Of a stretch of 64,000 nucleotides of DNA, positions 36,847 to 44,510 are shown in pieces. The notes under the pieces are model-generated. The model saw nothing but the letters and a program-made list of their open reading frames with translations. It was not told the origin of the DNA and did not search any database. This DNA is from Bradyrhizobium jicamae (GTDB taxonomy: Bacteria > Pseudomonadota > Alphaproteobacteria > Rhizobiales > Xanthobacteraceae). The stretch's first letter is position 1. Every line of letters starts with the position of its first letter. Made by a program: the position numbers and the translations under genes. The stretch covers positions 52,277 to 116,276 of the forward strand of contig NZ_JAFCJX010000027.1 of NCBI RefSeq assembly GCF_018130695.1, given 5' to 3'.

Positions 36847-37914
36847 CTACCCGGCCTCCGGCCGTGCGCCGGACCAGGCGCGCGTGAGCAGCGCGCGGAT
36901 CGCATCCTGCTCGACGGGCCGCGGATTCCAGTAGGGGTTCTTGACCGCCAGCGCCGCAGCCTTGTCGATGCCGTCCTCGGGCATGCCGATCTCGGCGAGC
37001 GAGCGCGGCGCGCCGAGCTTCGCGGACAGTTCGAACAGTCCGTCGGCCGCGCCGGGCGACCTGAGCGCGCGCGCCGCACGGCCGAGCGCCTCGCGCGCGG
37101 CTGATGTGTTGTAGGCAATGGTGTGCGGCAGCAGCACCGCATGGGTCTCGGCATGCGGGAGGTCGAACAGCGCGCCGACGGTGTGGCAGAGCTTGTGATG
37201 CAGCGCCATGCCGACGGTGCCGAGGCAGACGCCACACAGCCAGGCGCCATACAGCGCGTCCGACCGCACATCGACGTCGCACGGACGCGCCATCACCTCG
37301 GGCAGCGCCGAGGCGAGCTTGGCGATCGCCTCCTCCGCCATCAGCGCGGTGATCGGATTGCCGTCGCGCGCATAGAGCGCCTCGGCGGCATGCGCGATCG
37401 CGTTGAGGCCAGAGATCGCCGAGAACCTTGTCGGCATCGAGAGCGTGAGGTTGACGTCGTAAATTACGGTCTCGGGCAGGATTTTGGGCGACGACTGCGT
37501 GGTCTTGACGCCATCGACGGTCTCGCCGAGCACCGGCGTCATCTCGGAGCCCGCGTAGCTCGACGGCATCACCAGTTGCGGCAGGTCGGTGCGCAATGCG
37601 ATCGCCTTGCCGAGCCCGACCGCCGCACCCGCGCCGATCGCGACCACGCCATCGGGCTTCAGGTCGCGCACGACCTGCATCGCCTGCTCCGTCACCGCAA
37701 CCGGCGTATGCACGATCGCGCCGTCGAACAATCCGGCCATGCGGCCGCCGGTCAGCGCGGCGATATCGCCGAGCTCCGCCTGCTGCCGCCGCGTCGCCAG
37801 CACCAGCGCGCGCTTGATGCCGAGCTTGTCCAGCTCGTCCGGAAGGCCCTTGATCGTGCCGGTGCCGAACACGACCCGCATCGGGCTGGTCTGGTAGATA
37901 AAGGGCTGCGGCAT
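36847..37914 (-). CDS. Maleylacetate reductase (iron-containing alcohol dehydrogenase family)
   Basis: The 355-residue protein matches maleylacetate reductases, which turn maleylacetate into 3-oxoadipate with NAD(P)H as the last step of hydroxyquinol degradation. Visible motifs are VVFGTGTIKGLPDEL, GAGAAVGLGKAIAL (cofactor loop), PSSYAGSEMTPV, GLNAIAHAAEALY and the metal-binding GMALHHKLCHTVGALFDLPHAETHAVLLPH. AGGAACCGCC precedes 37914; the frame continues upstream but without a start signal. Encoded 79 bp after the flavin hydroxylase gene, in one direction with the reductase. Confidence 0.9.
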   Translation of the reverse strand: MPQPFIYQTSPMRVVFGTGTIKGLPDELDKLGIKRALVLATRRQQAELGDIAALTGGRMAGLFDGAIVHTPVAVTEQAMQVVRDLKPDGVVAIGAGAAVGLGKAIALRTDLPQLVMPSSYAGSEMTPVLGETVDGVKTTQSSPKILPETVIYDVNLTLSMPTRFSAISGLNAIAHAAEALYARDGNPITALMAEEAIAKLASALPEVMARPCDVDVRSDALYGAWLCGVCLGTVGMALHHKLCHTVGALFDLPHAETHAVLLPHTIAYNTSAAREALGRAARALRSPGAADGLFELSAKLGAPRSLAEIGMPEDGIDKAAALAVKNPYWNPRPVEQDAIRALLTRAWSGARPEAG

Positions 37915-37993
37915 GGCGGTTCCTGCGTAGCGTTCCGGCAGGACCATGGCCTGCCGAATGCGCGGTTGGCAAATCACCTTTCTCTCAAGGCTA

Positions 37994-39220
37994 TCAATAT
38001 TGGCCCTGCGGCGGCAGCCCGAGCGCCATCTGGCCGTACATGGTGCCGACCGCATCCCAGTTCATGCTGATATGACGGCCGACCGCATTGGCGTCACGCC
38101 AGGCGCGCTGCACCGGGTTGGCCAGATCGAGGCCCGCGCCGCCGGTCGAGGCGTTCAACGCTTCCGCCGCGCGGATCGCAAGGCTGACCGCAAACGATTG
38201 GCCGCGGCGGCTGACGATGCGATCCTCGATCGACACTGTCTCGCCACGGCGCACGGTCGCGGTACGATCGCGCAAGTCACGCAGCAGCAGCTCGCGCGCT
38301 GCGTCCGCGGACGCAGCCGCCTCGGCGACCCTGAGCTGGATGGTCGGAAACTCGGCCATACGGTTGTTGTGGCCTGCGACCGCGCCGCGGGTAACCCGCT
38401 TGCTGGTCCGCGCCAGATAGTCGTCGAGCGCGCCGGCCGCGGCACCGACCGCGGTCGAGGCCAGGCAGGACGGGATGTTGCACAGCATCGGCACCGAGAA
38501 GGCAGGATTGTCGGCGTGGAGCACGGCGCCCGGCGTCTTGCCGCTGGTGGTCTCCGCGAAGGTCAGCACGCGATGCGCGGGCACCAGCACGTCGTTCAGC
38601 ACCAGCGTCTTGCTGCCGGTGCCGGCGAGCCCGACCACATTCCAGGTGTCGTCGATCACATAGTCAGTTGACGGCACCAGCAGGAAGGCCGGCGTGAGCG
38701 GACCGTCTTCAGCCTCGGCCGGCAGTAGCGCGGCGCACAGCGACCATTGCGCGTTGTCGCAGCCGCTCGCGAACGACCAGCGCCCGCTGAGCCGATAGCC
38801 GCCGTCCGCTTTGATCGCCTTGCAGGCCGGCGCGTAGGAGCCGCACGCCACCGCATCCGGATTTAAGTCCCAGACATCGCGCTGCGCCTGCTCGGGGAAG
38901 CTCGCGATCAGCCATTGATGCGCGGCGAGCAGGCCTGCGACCCACGCAGTCGACGCGCAGGATTTGGCGAGCTCGATGTTGAGATCGACCAGCACGTCGA
39001 AATCGTGCTCGTAGCCGCCGAACCGCGCCGGCTTGACGATGTCGAAATAACCGATCGCGCGGAGTGCATCGATGTTCTCCACGGGCACGCGGCGGCTCTG
39101 CTCGGTGGCGTGCGCGCGCGTCGCGATCTCCGGCCGAACGCCGGCGAGACGAAGTTTCAGCGCCGCGAGATCGGGCCGCGACGGCCAGGCCTGCTCCTTG
39201 CGCTGGATGGCGATGCTCAT
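37994..39220 (-). CDS. FMN/FAD-dependent aromatic monooxygenase, oxygenase component (acyl-CoA dehydrogenase fold)
   Basis: The 408-residue protein has the acyl-CoA dehydrogenase fold but ends VGRHISMNWDAVGTMYGQMALGL, the tail typical of two-component phenol hydroxylases such as resorcinol hydroxylase GraA, HsaA and HpaH. Other marks are FGGYEHDFDVLVDLNIELAKSCASTAWV, RLSGRWSFASGCDNAQWS and LAGTGSKTLVLNDVLVP. It should use reduced flavin from the reductase encoded 30 bp upstream. With maleylacetate reductase downstream, resorcinol or a similar phenol is a likely substrate. The dioxygenase step (hydroxyquinol 1,2-dioxygenase) is not in the window. Confidence 0.88.
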   Translation of the reverse strand: MSIAIQRKEQAWPSRPDLAALKLRLAGVRPEIATRAHATEQSRRVPVENIDALRAIGYFDIVKPARFGGYEHDFDVLVDLNIELAKSCASTAWVAGLLAAHQWLIASFPEQAQRDVWDLNPDAVACGSYAPACKAIKADGGYRLSGRWSFASGCDNAQWSLCAALLPAEAEDGPLTPAFLLVPSTDYVIDDTWNVVGLAGTGSKTLVLNDVLVPAHRVLTFAETTSGKTPGAVLHADNPAFSVPMLCNIPSCLASTAVGAAAGALDDYLARTSKRVTRGAVAGHNNRMAEFPTIQLRVAEAAASADAARELLLRDLRDRTATVRRGETVSIEDRIVSRRGQSFAVSLAIRAAEALNASTGGAGLDLANPVQRAWRDANAVGRHISMNWDAVGTMYGQMALGLPPQGQY

Positions 39221-39250
39221 GGTGTCCTCCTCCTCTCAAGTTTGTTGCGG

Positions 39251-39781
39251 TCAGTGATTGGCGGCGCAGGATTGCGCGGCGCCGTCACGCGCGACGGAGA
39301 CGCAGTAGGTCGCATCCTGGTAGATCAGCGGCGCGATCGGATCGCGAAGCTTCACGGCCGCGGCCTCGCCGATGAAGATGGTGTGGGTGCCGTAGGGGAC
39401 GGCCGCGACCTTGCGGCAGAAGATGTTGATCTGGGCGTCGTCGAGATAGCTCACGCCGTCTTCGGACGTGAGCCAACGACCGTGATCGAAGCGCAGCTCC
39501 GGCGCGACCGCGCCGCTGAAGGCGGATGACAGCTCCACCTGGTCGCTGCGCAGCACGTTGACGCAGAAATGGCGGCCGACCGACATGATGTCGTGCAGCA
39601 GCGTCGCGCGGTTGATGCAGACGATCAGCGACGGCGGATCGAGCGACAGCGAGGTGACCGCGGTCGCGGTCATGCCATGGCGGCGGGATTGGTCGGCGGA
39701 GGTGATCACCGACACCGCGGCGGGAAAGCGCCGCATCGCGAGCTTGAAGGAAGCCCGCACATCCTCAGACGTCGTCGACAT
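39251..39781 (-). CDS. Flavin reductase component (HpaC-like)
   Basis: The 176-residue protein has the flavin reductase-like FMN-binding fold: FPAAVSVITS, HGMTATAVTSLSLDPPSLIVCIN, FCVNVLRSDQVELSSAFSG, and PYGTHTIFIGEAAAVKL. It supplies reduced flavin to the oxygenase encoded next in the operon. The start lies directly beside the double operator at 39822-39871, so it is the first gene of the reductase-oxygenase-maleylacetate reductase operon. Confidence in the family is high; the physiological electron donor (NADH) is assumed. Confidence 0.93.
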   Translation of the reverse strand: MSTTSEDVRASFKLAMRRFPAAVSVITSADQSRRHGMTATAVTSLSLDPPSLIVCINRATLLHDIMSVGRHFCVNVLRSDQVELSSAFSGAVAPELRFDHGRWLTSEDGVSYLDDAQINIFCRKVAAVPYGTHTIFIGEAAAVKLRDPIAPLIYQDATYCVSVARDGAAQSCAANH

Positions 39782-39821
39782 CGCGATCTCCTTCCCTCGT
39801 TGATCTTTACTTTCACGAACA

Positions 39822-39871
39822 ATATTTGCATTTGCAAATGAAAGTCAACAGAAATTTGCAAATGCAAATAT
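39822..39871. promoter_or_regulatory. Double MarR-type operator in divergent promoter region
   Basis: ATATTTGCATTTGCAAAT (39822-39839) and its exact reverse complement ATTTGCAAATGCAAATAT (39854-39871) form 18-bp perfect arms with 14 bases between. Each arm holds its own dyad, TTTGCA-N2-TGCAAA. The two centres are 30 bp, about three helical turns, apart. They lie between the flavin reductase start and the MarR gene and very likely bind that MarR protein. Confidence 0.75.
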
Positions 39872-39900
39872 CCGTTGGATCGGCGGATGTGAATCGGCTA

Positions 39901-40425
39901 GTGTCGGCGTGCAAAAGTTGCGCAAAGACAGGTTGCAAACACTTGTACCAGCTGACCAATTCCCTCCCCTATCTGCTCAACCGGGTCGGCGTGAGGATGG
40001 GCGAATTGTTCTCGCGGCGGATCGCCGGCTACGACGTCACGCTGCCGATGTATCGCGTCATGGCGGCGCTGTGGGAGCAAGGCGACCAGCGCCTCGGCGA
40101 TCTCGCAGGCATGACCTCGATCGAGATGTCGACGCTGTCGCGGCTGATCGGGACCATGAAACGCAAGGGCCTGGTGTCGCGCACGCGGCTCAAGGACAAT
40201 GCGCGGACAGTCGCGATCAACCTCACCGCCAAGGGCAAGAGCCTGGTCGAGGAGCTGATCCCGATTGCCGTGCATTTCGAGACGGTCGCGGTGCGCGAGT
40301 TCACGACGAAAGGCGTCACCGATCTGAAGACAACGCTGGCGGAAATCTATGTCAGTCTCGGGACGCTCGAGCCCGAGATCGCCGAAGCCGAGGCGCAACG
40401 CCGCGCGAGCAAGCGCCAGGCGTGA
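39901..40425 (+). CDS. MarR-family transcriptional regulator
   Basis: The winged-helix MarR fold is clear: LPYLLNRVGVRMGELFSRRIAGYDVTLPMYRVMAALWE, the recognition helix MTSIEMSTLSRLIGTMKRKGLVSR, and the wing NARTVAINLTAKGKSLVEEL. The open frame begins at 39826, but those first codons coincide with the operator repeats; GTG at 39901 or 39889 is more likely, and the start is uncertain. With a start at 39901, the N-terminus is Cys-rich (CKSCAKTGCKHL), which could bind metal or sense redox. It probably represses the divergent phenol-hydroxylase operon until an aromatic ligand binds. Confidence 0.88.
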   Translation: MSACKSCAKTGCKHLYQLTNSLPYLLNRVGVRMGELFSRRIAGYDVTLPMYRVMAALWEQGDQRLGDLAGMTSIEMSTLSRLIGTMKRKGLVSRTRLKDNARTVAINLTAKGKSLVEELIPIAVHFETVAVREFTTKGVTDLKTTLAEIYVSLGTLEPEIAEAEAQRRASKRQA

Positions 40426-40434
40426 CGCGCCGTG

Positions 40435-41418
40435 TCAGACGCCGCGGCGCCAATCCCGCGGCGTGCAGCCGAAGCGTTGCTTGAAGCGCCGGGCGAAATG
40501 CGAGAGGTCGGCAAAGCCCCAATCGAACGCCATGTCGCCGATCGCACGTCCCGCCATCGCAGGATCCCGCAAGTCGCGCGCCACGCCCTCGAGGCGGCGC
40601 TCCATCACATAACAGGCAAATGTCGTGCCGGCGCGCTCGAACAGCTTGTGGACGTAACGCTCGCTGATGCGCACCGAGCTAGCGACAGCAGCAGCGGTGA
40701 GGCCCGGCTCACGCAGTCTGCGATGGACCGCACGGCGCAACGCCAGCCAGGTCGCATCGACGAGGCCTGCGACCTCAGCCGTTCGCGCGCGGCTACCGCG
40801 CGACAGGCTGAGCGCCACCAGATCGAGCAGCACGCCGAACAGGCGCACGTTCTCCTCTTCCGGTGCAGTCAGCGCCGACGAATTCAGCGCATGCGCCGTC
40901 TCGGCAATGAGATGGCCGACCACGGGATCGTCAGATACGCGCGTCGGCATGACATCGAATGACGGCGGCAGCCGGTCGTGTAGCGCCTGCGCGGGCACCC
41001 AGAAGGAAGCCACCTGAAACTTCGGTCCACGATCATGGAGCAGCGAGAGCGGCCTTGAGCTGTCGCAAATCCCGACCTGACCATATGACAGGCTGACGTC
41101 GCGCCCGGACTGCACGAGGCGGCAGCGACCGGCCAACTCAAGGTTGAGGTAGTAGCAGCTCTCGTCCGACGACGCGATATCAGCAGCCGAGCGACGCACG
41201 ATGTGTTCGGGGAAGGTCACGCGGTTGACCGCACCCTGGCCCATTCGTATCGCCTCGACTCTGGCGGCAAAGCGCGGTTCAGCGGGCGGCTCCGGCGTCA
41301 GCTTCATGAACGCCTGACAAATCGCCTCGCGGTAATAGGCGAACTGTTCGCCCGGCCGTACATCCTCGGTATCCCAAGCGAGGCTCTGCGGGCGAGCCAA
41401 GGAAGCGATTTGCTGCAT
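40435..41418 (-). CDS. AraC-family transcriptional regulator
   Basis: The 327-residue protein has an N-terminal cupin-like sensor region of the AraC_binding_2 type (about 45-220: QSLAWDTEDV, CYYLNLELAGRCRLVQSGRDVSLSYGQVGICDSSRPL) and a C-terminal double helix-turn-helix (about 225-325: LTAAAVASSVRISERYVHKLFE; AIGDMAFDWGFADLSHFARRFKQRFGCTPRDWR). GGGAG seven bases before 41418 sets the start. It is transcribed away from an alpha/beta-hydrolase gene 151 bp off, the usual layout for a regulator and its target. Effector unknown. Confidence 0.92.
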   Translation of the reverse strand: MQQIASLARPQSLAWDTEDVRPGEQFAYYREAICQAFMKLTPEPPAEPRFAARVEAIRMGQGAVNRVTFPEHIVRRSAADIASSDESCYYLNLELAGRCRLVQSGRDVSLSYGQVGICDSSRPLSLLHDRGPKFQVASFWVPAQALHDRLPPSFDVMPTRVSDDPVVGHLIAETAHALNSSALTAPEEENVRLFGVLLDLVALSLSRGSRARTAEVAGLVDATWLALRRAVHRRLREPGLTAAAVASSVRISERYVHKLFERAGTTFACYVMERRLEGVARDLRDPAMAGRAIGDMAFDWGFADLSHFARRFKQRFGCTPRDWRRGV

Positions 41419-41569
41419 GAGTTCACTCCCAGACCAGTTTGGTTCGCCCTCAGCCAAGCGCCGATAGCGCGGCCGCCGCAATATCCCCGGCCGAACAATG
41501 AACGCCGCACCTCCCCCTGCCGGCTGGAGCAAGCGGCCGATCTAATCAAACCCCTTCAGGAGGCACAAT

Positions 41570-42295
41570 ATGTCGACTTACGTTCTCGTCCACGGCGCCT
41601 GGCATACCGGGGCGGAGTTTGAGCCGGTTGCTGCGGTCATCCGCAAGGCAGGCCATGAGGTCCATACGCCGACCATCAAGGGCAATCGCCCCGGCGACAA
41701 GAAAGACACCGGGCTCGATGAAGCGATCCAGTCCATCGTCGAATATCTCGCCGAGAAAAATCTGAAGGACGTCGTGCTGGTCGGCCACAGCTATGGCGGC
41801 ATGATCATCACCGGCGTCGCCGACCGCGCCGCCGAGCGCATCCGCCGGCTGGTCTACTGGAATGCGTTCGTGCCTGACAATGGCGAGAGCCTCAACGACA
41901 TGGTGCCGCCGCAATATGTCGGGCTGTTCGACGCGATCCATGCCGAGCGCGGCGACGGCTCGGTGGTGCTGCCGTTCCCGATCTGGCGCGAGGCCTTCAT
42001 CAATGACGGCGATCTCGAGACCGCGCAGCGCGCCTACGACGTGCTCAATCCGCACCCGCTGAAGACGTTTCAGGACAAGATCGTGCTGAAGACCAACCCG
42101 GCGGAAATGCAGATTGCAAAGTCTTACGTCAACTGCACCGAGGACACGGCGCTCCCGCACGGCCTGCCCTGGCATCCGCGGCTGTCGCAGAAGCTCGGGC
42201 TGTACCGCCTGGTCCAGATACCGGGCAGCCACGAACTCTGCTTCACCAATCCGCAGCGGCTGGCGCAGGCTTTCATGGACGCCGGGCGGGATTAG
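41570..42295 (+). CDS. Alpha/beta hydrolase (esterase/hydroxynitrile-lyase-like)
   Basis: The 241-residue protein has the fold marks YVLVHGAWHTGAEF (oxyanion region), the nucleophile elbow GHSYGGM, and IPGSHELCF with the catalytic His; the acid is probably Asp in the LVQIP-preceding strand or in VNCTEDTALP. Sequence style is that of the MES/hydroxynitrile lyase group (methyl ester hydrolases, salicylate-binding proteins). AGGAGG lies eight bases upstream. Probably controlled by the divergent AraC protein. Substrate unknown, perhaps a carboxylate ester. Confidence 0.9.
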   Translation: MSTYVLVHGAWHTGAEFEPVAAVIRKAGHEVHTPTIKGNRPGDKKDTGLDEAIQSIVEYLAEKNLKDVVLVGHSYGGMIITGVADRAAERIRRLVYWNAFVPDNGESLNDMVPPQYVGLFDAIHAERGDGSVVLPFPIWREAFINDGDLETAQRAYDVLNPHPLKTFQDKIVLKTNPAEMQIAKSYVNCTEDTALPHGLPWHPRLSQKLGLYRLVQIPGSHELCFTNPQRLAQAFMDAGRD

Positions 42296-42330
42296 AAGAC
42301 GACGAAGCTTAGATAGACGGGCTCGGTTTC

Positions 42331-42459
42331 GTTTCACCTCTCCCCGACGGGGAGAGGTCGATTTGCGCAGCAAATCGGGTGAGGGGCCGCGGCTCCAACG
42401 AGGGACCGGAATCCCTCACCCGGCGCTGCGCGCCGACCTCTCCCAAAGGAGAGGTGAAC
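42331..42459. repeat. Multi-hairpin intergenic repeat (CACCTCTCCCC family)
   Basis: Outer arms TTCACCTCTCC and GGAGAGGTGAA are perfect complements. Inside lie CCTCTCCCC-GAC-GGGGAGAGG (42337-42357), ATTTGC...GCAAAT, and CCTCTCC-CAAA-GGAGAGG at the right end. Related to the element at 9091-9230 by its CTCTCCCC core and GGTGAGGG segment. It lies between convergent hydrolase and uxuA genes. Confidence 0.85.
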
Positions 42460-42485
42460 CATGCGGCACCCCCCGACTTCCCAGC

Positions 42486-43682
42486 TCACATCGGCAGACC
42501 GGCGGTGGATGCCACCGCCGTCATCACGCCGCGGATTTCGGCGAGCCCCTTCAGGCGCCCGATCAGGGGATAGCCTGGATGGGTGCCGCGGCCGATGTCG
42601 TCGCACAGCTCGTGGCCGTGGTCGGGGCGGAACGGAATCCGCCAGTTCGCTTTGCCGGCCTGCTTGCGGCGGGCCTGCTCCTTGAGCAGCGTGGTGACGA
42701 CCGCGACCATGTCGACGTCGCCGCCGAGATGATCGGCCTCCATGAAGGAGCCGTCAGCATTCTTGGTGACGTTGCGCAGGTGAGCGAAGCGGATATGCGG
42801 CGCGAAGCGCGCGGCCATCGCGGGCACGTCGTTCTGCGCGCCGGCGCCCAGCGCGCCGGTGCAGAAGGTGATGCCGTTCGCCACCGACGGACAGGCATCG
42901 ACGATGAACTGCAGATCATCCGCAGATGACACCACGCGAGGCAGTCCGAACAGGTCGCGCGGCGGGTCATCGGGATGGACGCACAGGCTGACGCCGGCTT
43001 CCTCCGCCGCCGGCACCACCTCGCGCAGGAAGCGCGCATAGTTGGCGCGCAGCGCGGCGTGATCGATGCCGTGGTAACGATCGAGCATGCGGCGCAATCC
43101 GGGCACGTCATAGCGATCGTAGGCGCCGGGCAGGCCGGCCATGATGGTCGCGAGCAGGCGATCCTTGTCGGACTGTGAGGCGCGCGCGACCCAAGCCTTG
43201 GCGCGGCGGAGCACGTCCTCGGAATGATCGGCCTCGGCGCCCGGCCGCTCCAGGATGTAGCAATCGAACGCGGCAAAGGCGTCGGCGTTAAAGCGCAGCG
43301 CGGTGCCGCCGCCGGGCAGGCGGAACGCGAGCTCGGTGCGGGTCCAGTCGAGCACGGCCATGAAATTGTAACAGATCGTGGTGACGCCGCAGGCCGCGAG
43401 GTTGCGGATCGACTGCCGGTAATTGTCGAACAGGGCTGCGAGATCGCCCTCGCCGAGCTTGATCGCCTCCGCCACCGGCAGGCTCTCGACCACGCTCCAG
43501 CGCAGGCCGAGCTCAGCATCATCAGCGATCATGTCGCGCCGCTTGCTGATCTCGTCGACGCTCCACACCACGCCATAGGGGATGTGGTGCAGGGCCGTGA
43601 CGATGCCGGAGGCTCCCGCCTGGCGGATTTGCGGCAGACGCACCGCGTCATCGGGACCGAACCAGCGCCAAGTCTGTTCCAT
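42486..43682 (-). CDS. uxuA: D-mannonate dehydratase
   Basis: UxuA converts D-mannonate to 2-keto-3-deoxygluconate, feeding the Entner-Doudoroff pathway. The 398-residue protein matches the family throughout: MEQTWRWFGPDDAVRLPQIRQAG start, TICYNFMAVLDWTRTEL, VSLCVHPDDPPRDLFGLPR, NGITFCTGALGA (metal Cys), HIRFAHLRNV, FMEADHLGGDVDM and FRPDHGHELCDD. It is the last gene of the dctP-dctQM-gntR-uxuA operon and follows gntR by 33 bp. The metal-binding His and Cys residues are present. Confidence 0.97.
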   Translation of the reverse strand: MEQTWRWFGPDDAVRLPQIRQAGASGIVTALHHIPYGVVWSVDEISKRRDMIADDAELGLRWSVVESLPVAEAIKLGEGDLAALFDNYRQSIRNLAACGVTTICYNFMAVLDWTRTELAFRLPGGGTALRFNADAFAAFDCYILERPGAEADHSEDVLRRAKAWVARASQSDKDRLLATIMAGLPGAYDRYDVPGLRRMLDRYHGIDHAALRANYARFLREVVPAAEEAGVSLCVHPDDPPRDLFGLPRVVSSADDLQFIVDACPSVANGITFCTGALGAGAQNDVPAMAARFAPHIRFAHLRNVTKNADGSFMEADHLGGDVDMVAVVTTLLKEQARRKQAGKANWRIPFRPDHGHELCDDIGRGTHPGYPLIGRLKGLAEIRGVMTAVASTAGLPM

Positions 43683-43715
43683 TGTTTTTCTCTCGTGAGT
43701 TCGAAGCAGCAGAGT

Positions 43716-44510
43716 CTATTGCTTGCGGCGCGGCCGGCGTTTCACCGCGATCTGCGCGGCGTGTTCTTCCTGGCGGGCGAAGATGCCCTCGGCGCGGCGA
43801 AACACCTCGCGCAGATGCCGGCGCATCGCGGCCACCGCGCTCGCCTCGTTGCATTCGGCGAGGCCATTGAGAATCTCGCGGTGCTGCTCGATCAGCAGCG
43901 GGATATGCCCGGCGTCCTCTTGCAGCGTGAGGTGACGGACGCGGTCGAAATGGATCTTGGTCTGGCGGATCACCTGCCAGACATCCTCGTGCTGGCTGAT
44001 CTTGGCGATGGCGTGATGAAATTCTTCGTCGGTGGCATAGAACTCGGCGGATGTCGCCGCTTTCTCCTGCCGCTCGATGATGTCGTTGAGCTCGCGCAGC
44101 GAGGTCGCATCGATGAAGCGCACGGCTTCCGCAACCAGCGCACATTCCAGATGCTCGCGGATGAACTGGGCATGGCGGAACGCCTCGCGCGAGATCGGCG
44201 CGACGAAACTGCCGCTCTGCGGGTAGATGCGAACGAGGTCGGCATCGGCGAGCTTGATCAGCGCCTCGCGCACCGGCGTGCGGCTGACGCCGAGCCGCTC
44301 ACAGAGATCGAGTTCGGCCATCGGCGTGCCCGGCGGCAGCGCACCGCTGACGATATCGTCGCGCAGCCGCTCATAGACCTGATCGGCAAGCCGCCGGCCG
44401 GAGCGTCCCGCCTCTTCATTGCTCGACCGCGGCGTATCAGCCTCCATTCCGGGCGGACCGCTGCGGTCCGCCTCCGGCCGTATCGTAGCGGGTGCGCCGT
44501 TCCGGATCAT
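43716..44510 (-). CDS. GntR-family (FCD) regulator of the sugar-acid module
   Basis: The 264-residue protein has an N-terminal winged helix (ADQVYERLRDDIVSGALPPGTPMAELDLCERLGVSRTPVREALIKL) and a C-terminal FCD helical ligand-binding domain (AVRFIDATSL... DEEFHHAIAKISQHEDVW... HREILNGLAECNEASAVAAMRRHL), whose His and Asp residues usually bind a metal and a sugar acid. The ATG at 44510 overlaps the dctQM stop (ATGA); a GTG seven codons upstream is also in frame. It probably represses both divergent operons through the GTATCC/GGATAC sites until its inducer is present. Confidence 0.93.
   Translation of the reverse strand: MIRNGAPATIRPEADRSGPPGMEADTPRSSNEEAGRSGRRLADQVYERLRDDIVSGALPPGTPMAELDLCERLGVSRTPVREALIKLADADLVRIYPQSGSFVAPISREAFRHAQFIREHLECALVAEAVRFIDATSLRELNDIIERQEKAATSAEFYATDEEFHHAIAKISQHEDVWQVIRQTKIHFDRVRHLTLQEDAGHIPLLIEQHREILNGLAECNEASAVAAMRRHLREVFRRAEGIFARQEEHAAQIAVKRRPRRKQ

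Noticed and set aside
35372..37972. An 866-codon frame on the minus strand across the GH1 and maleylacetate reductase genes
   Set aside because: It is antisense to GH1 and out of frame with the maleylacetate reductase gene; no recognisable protein.
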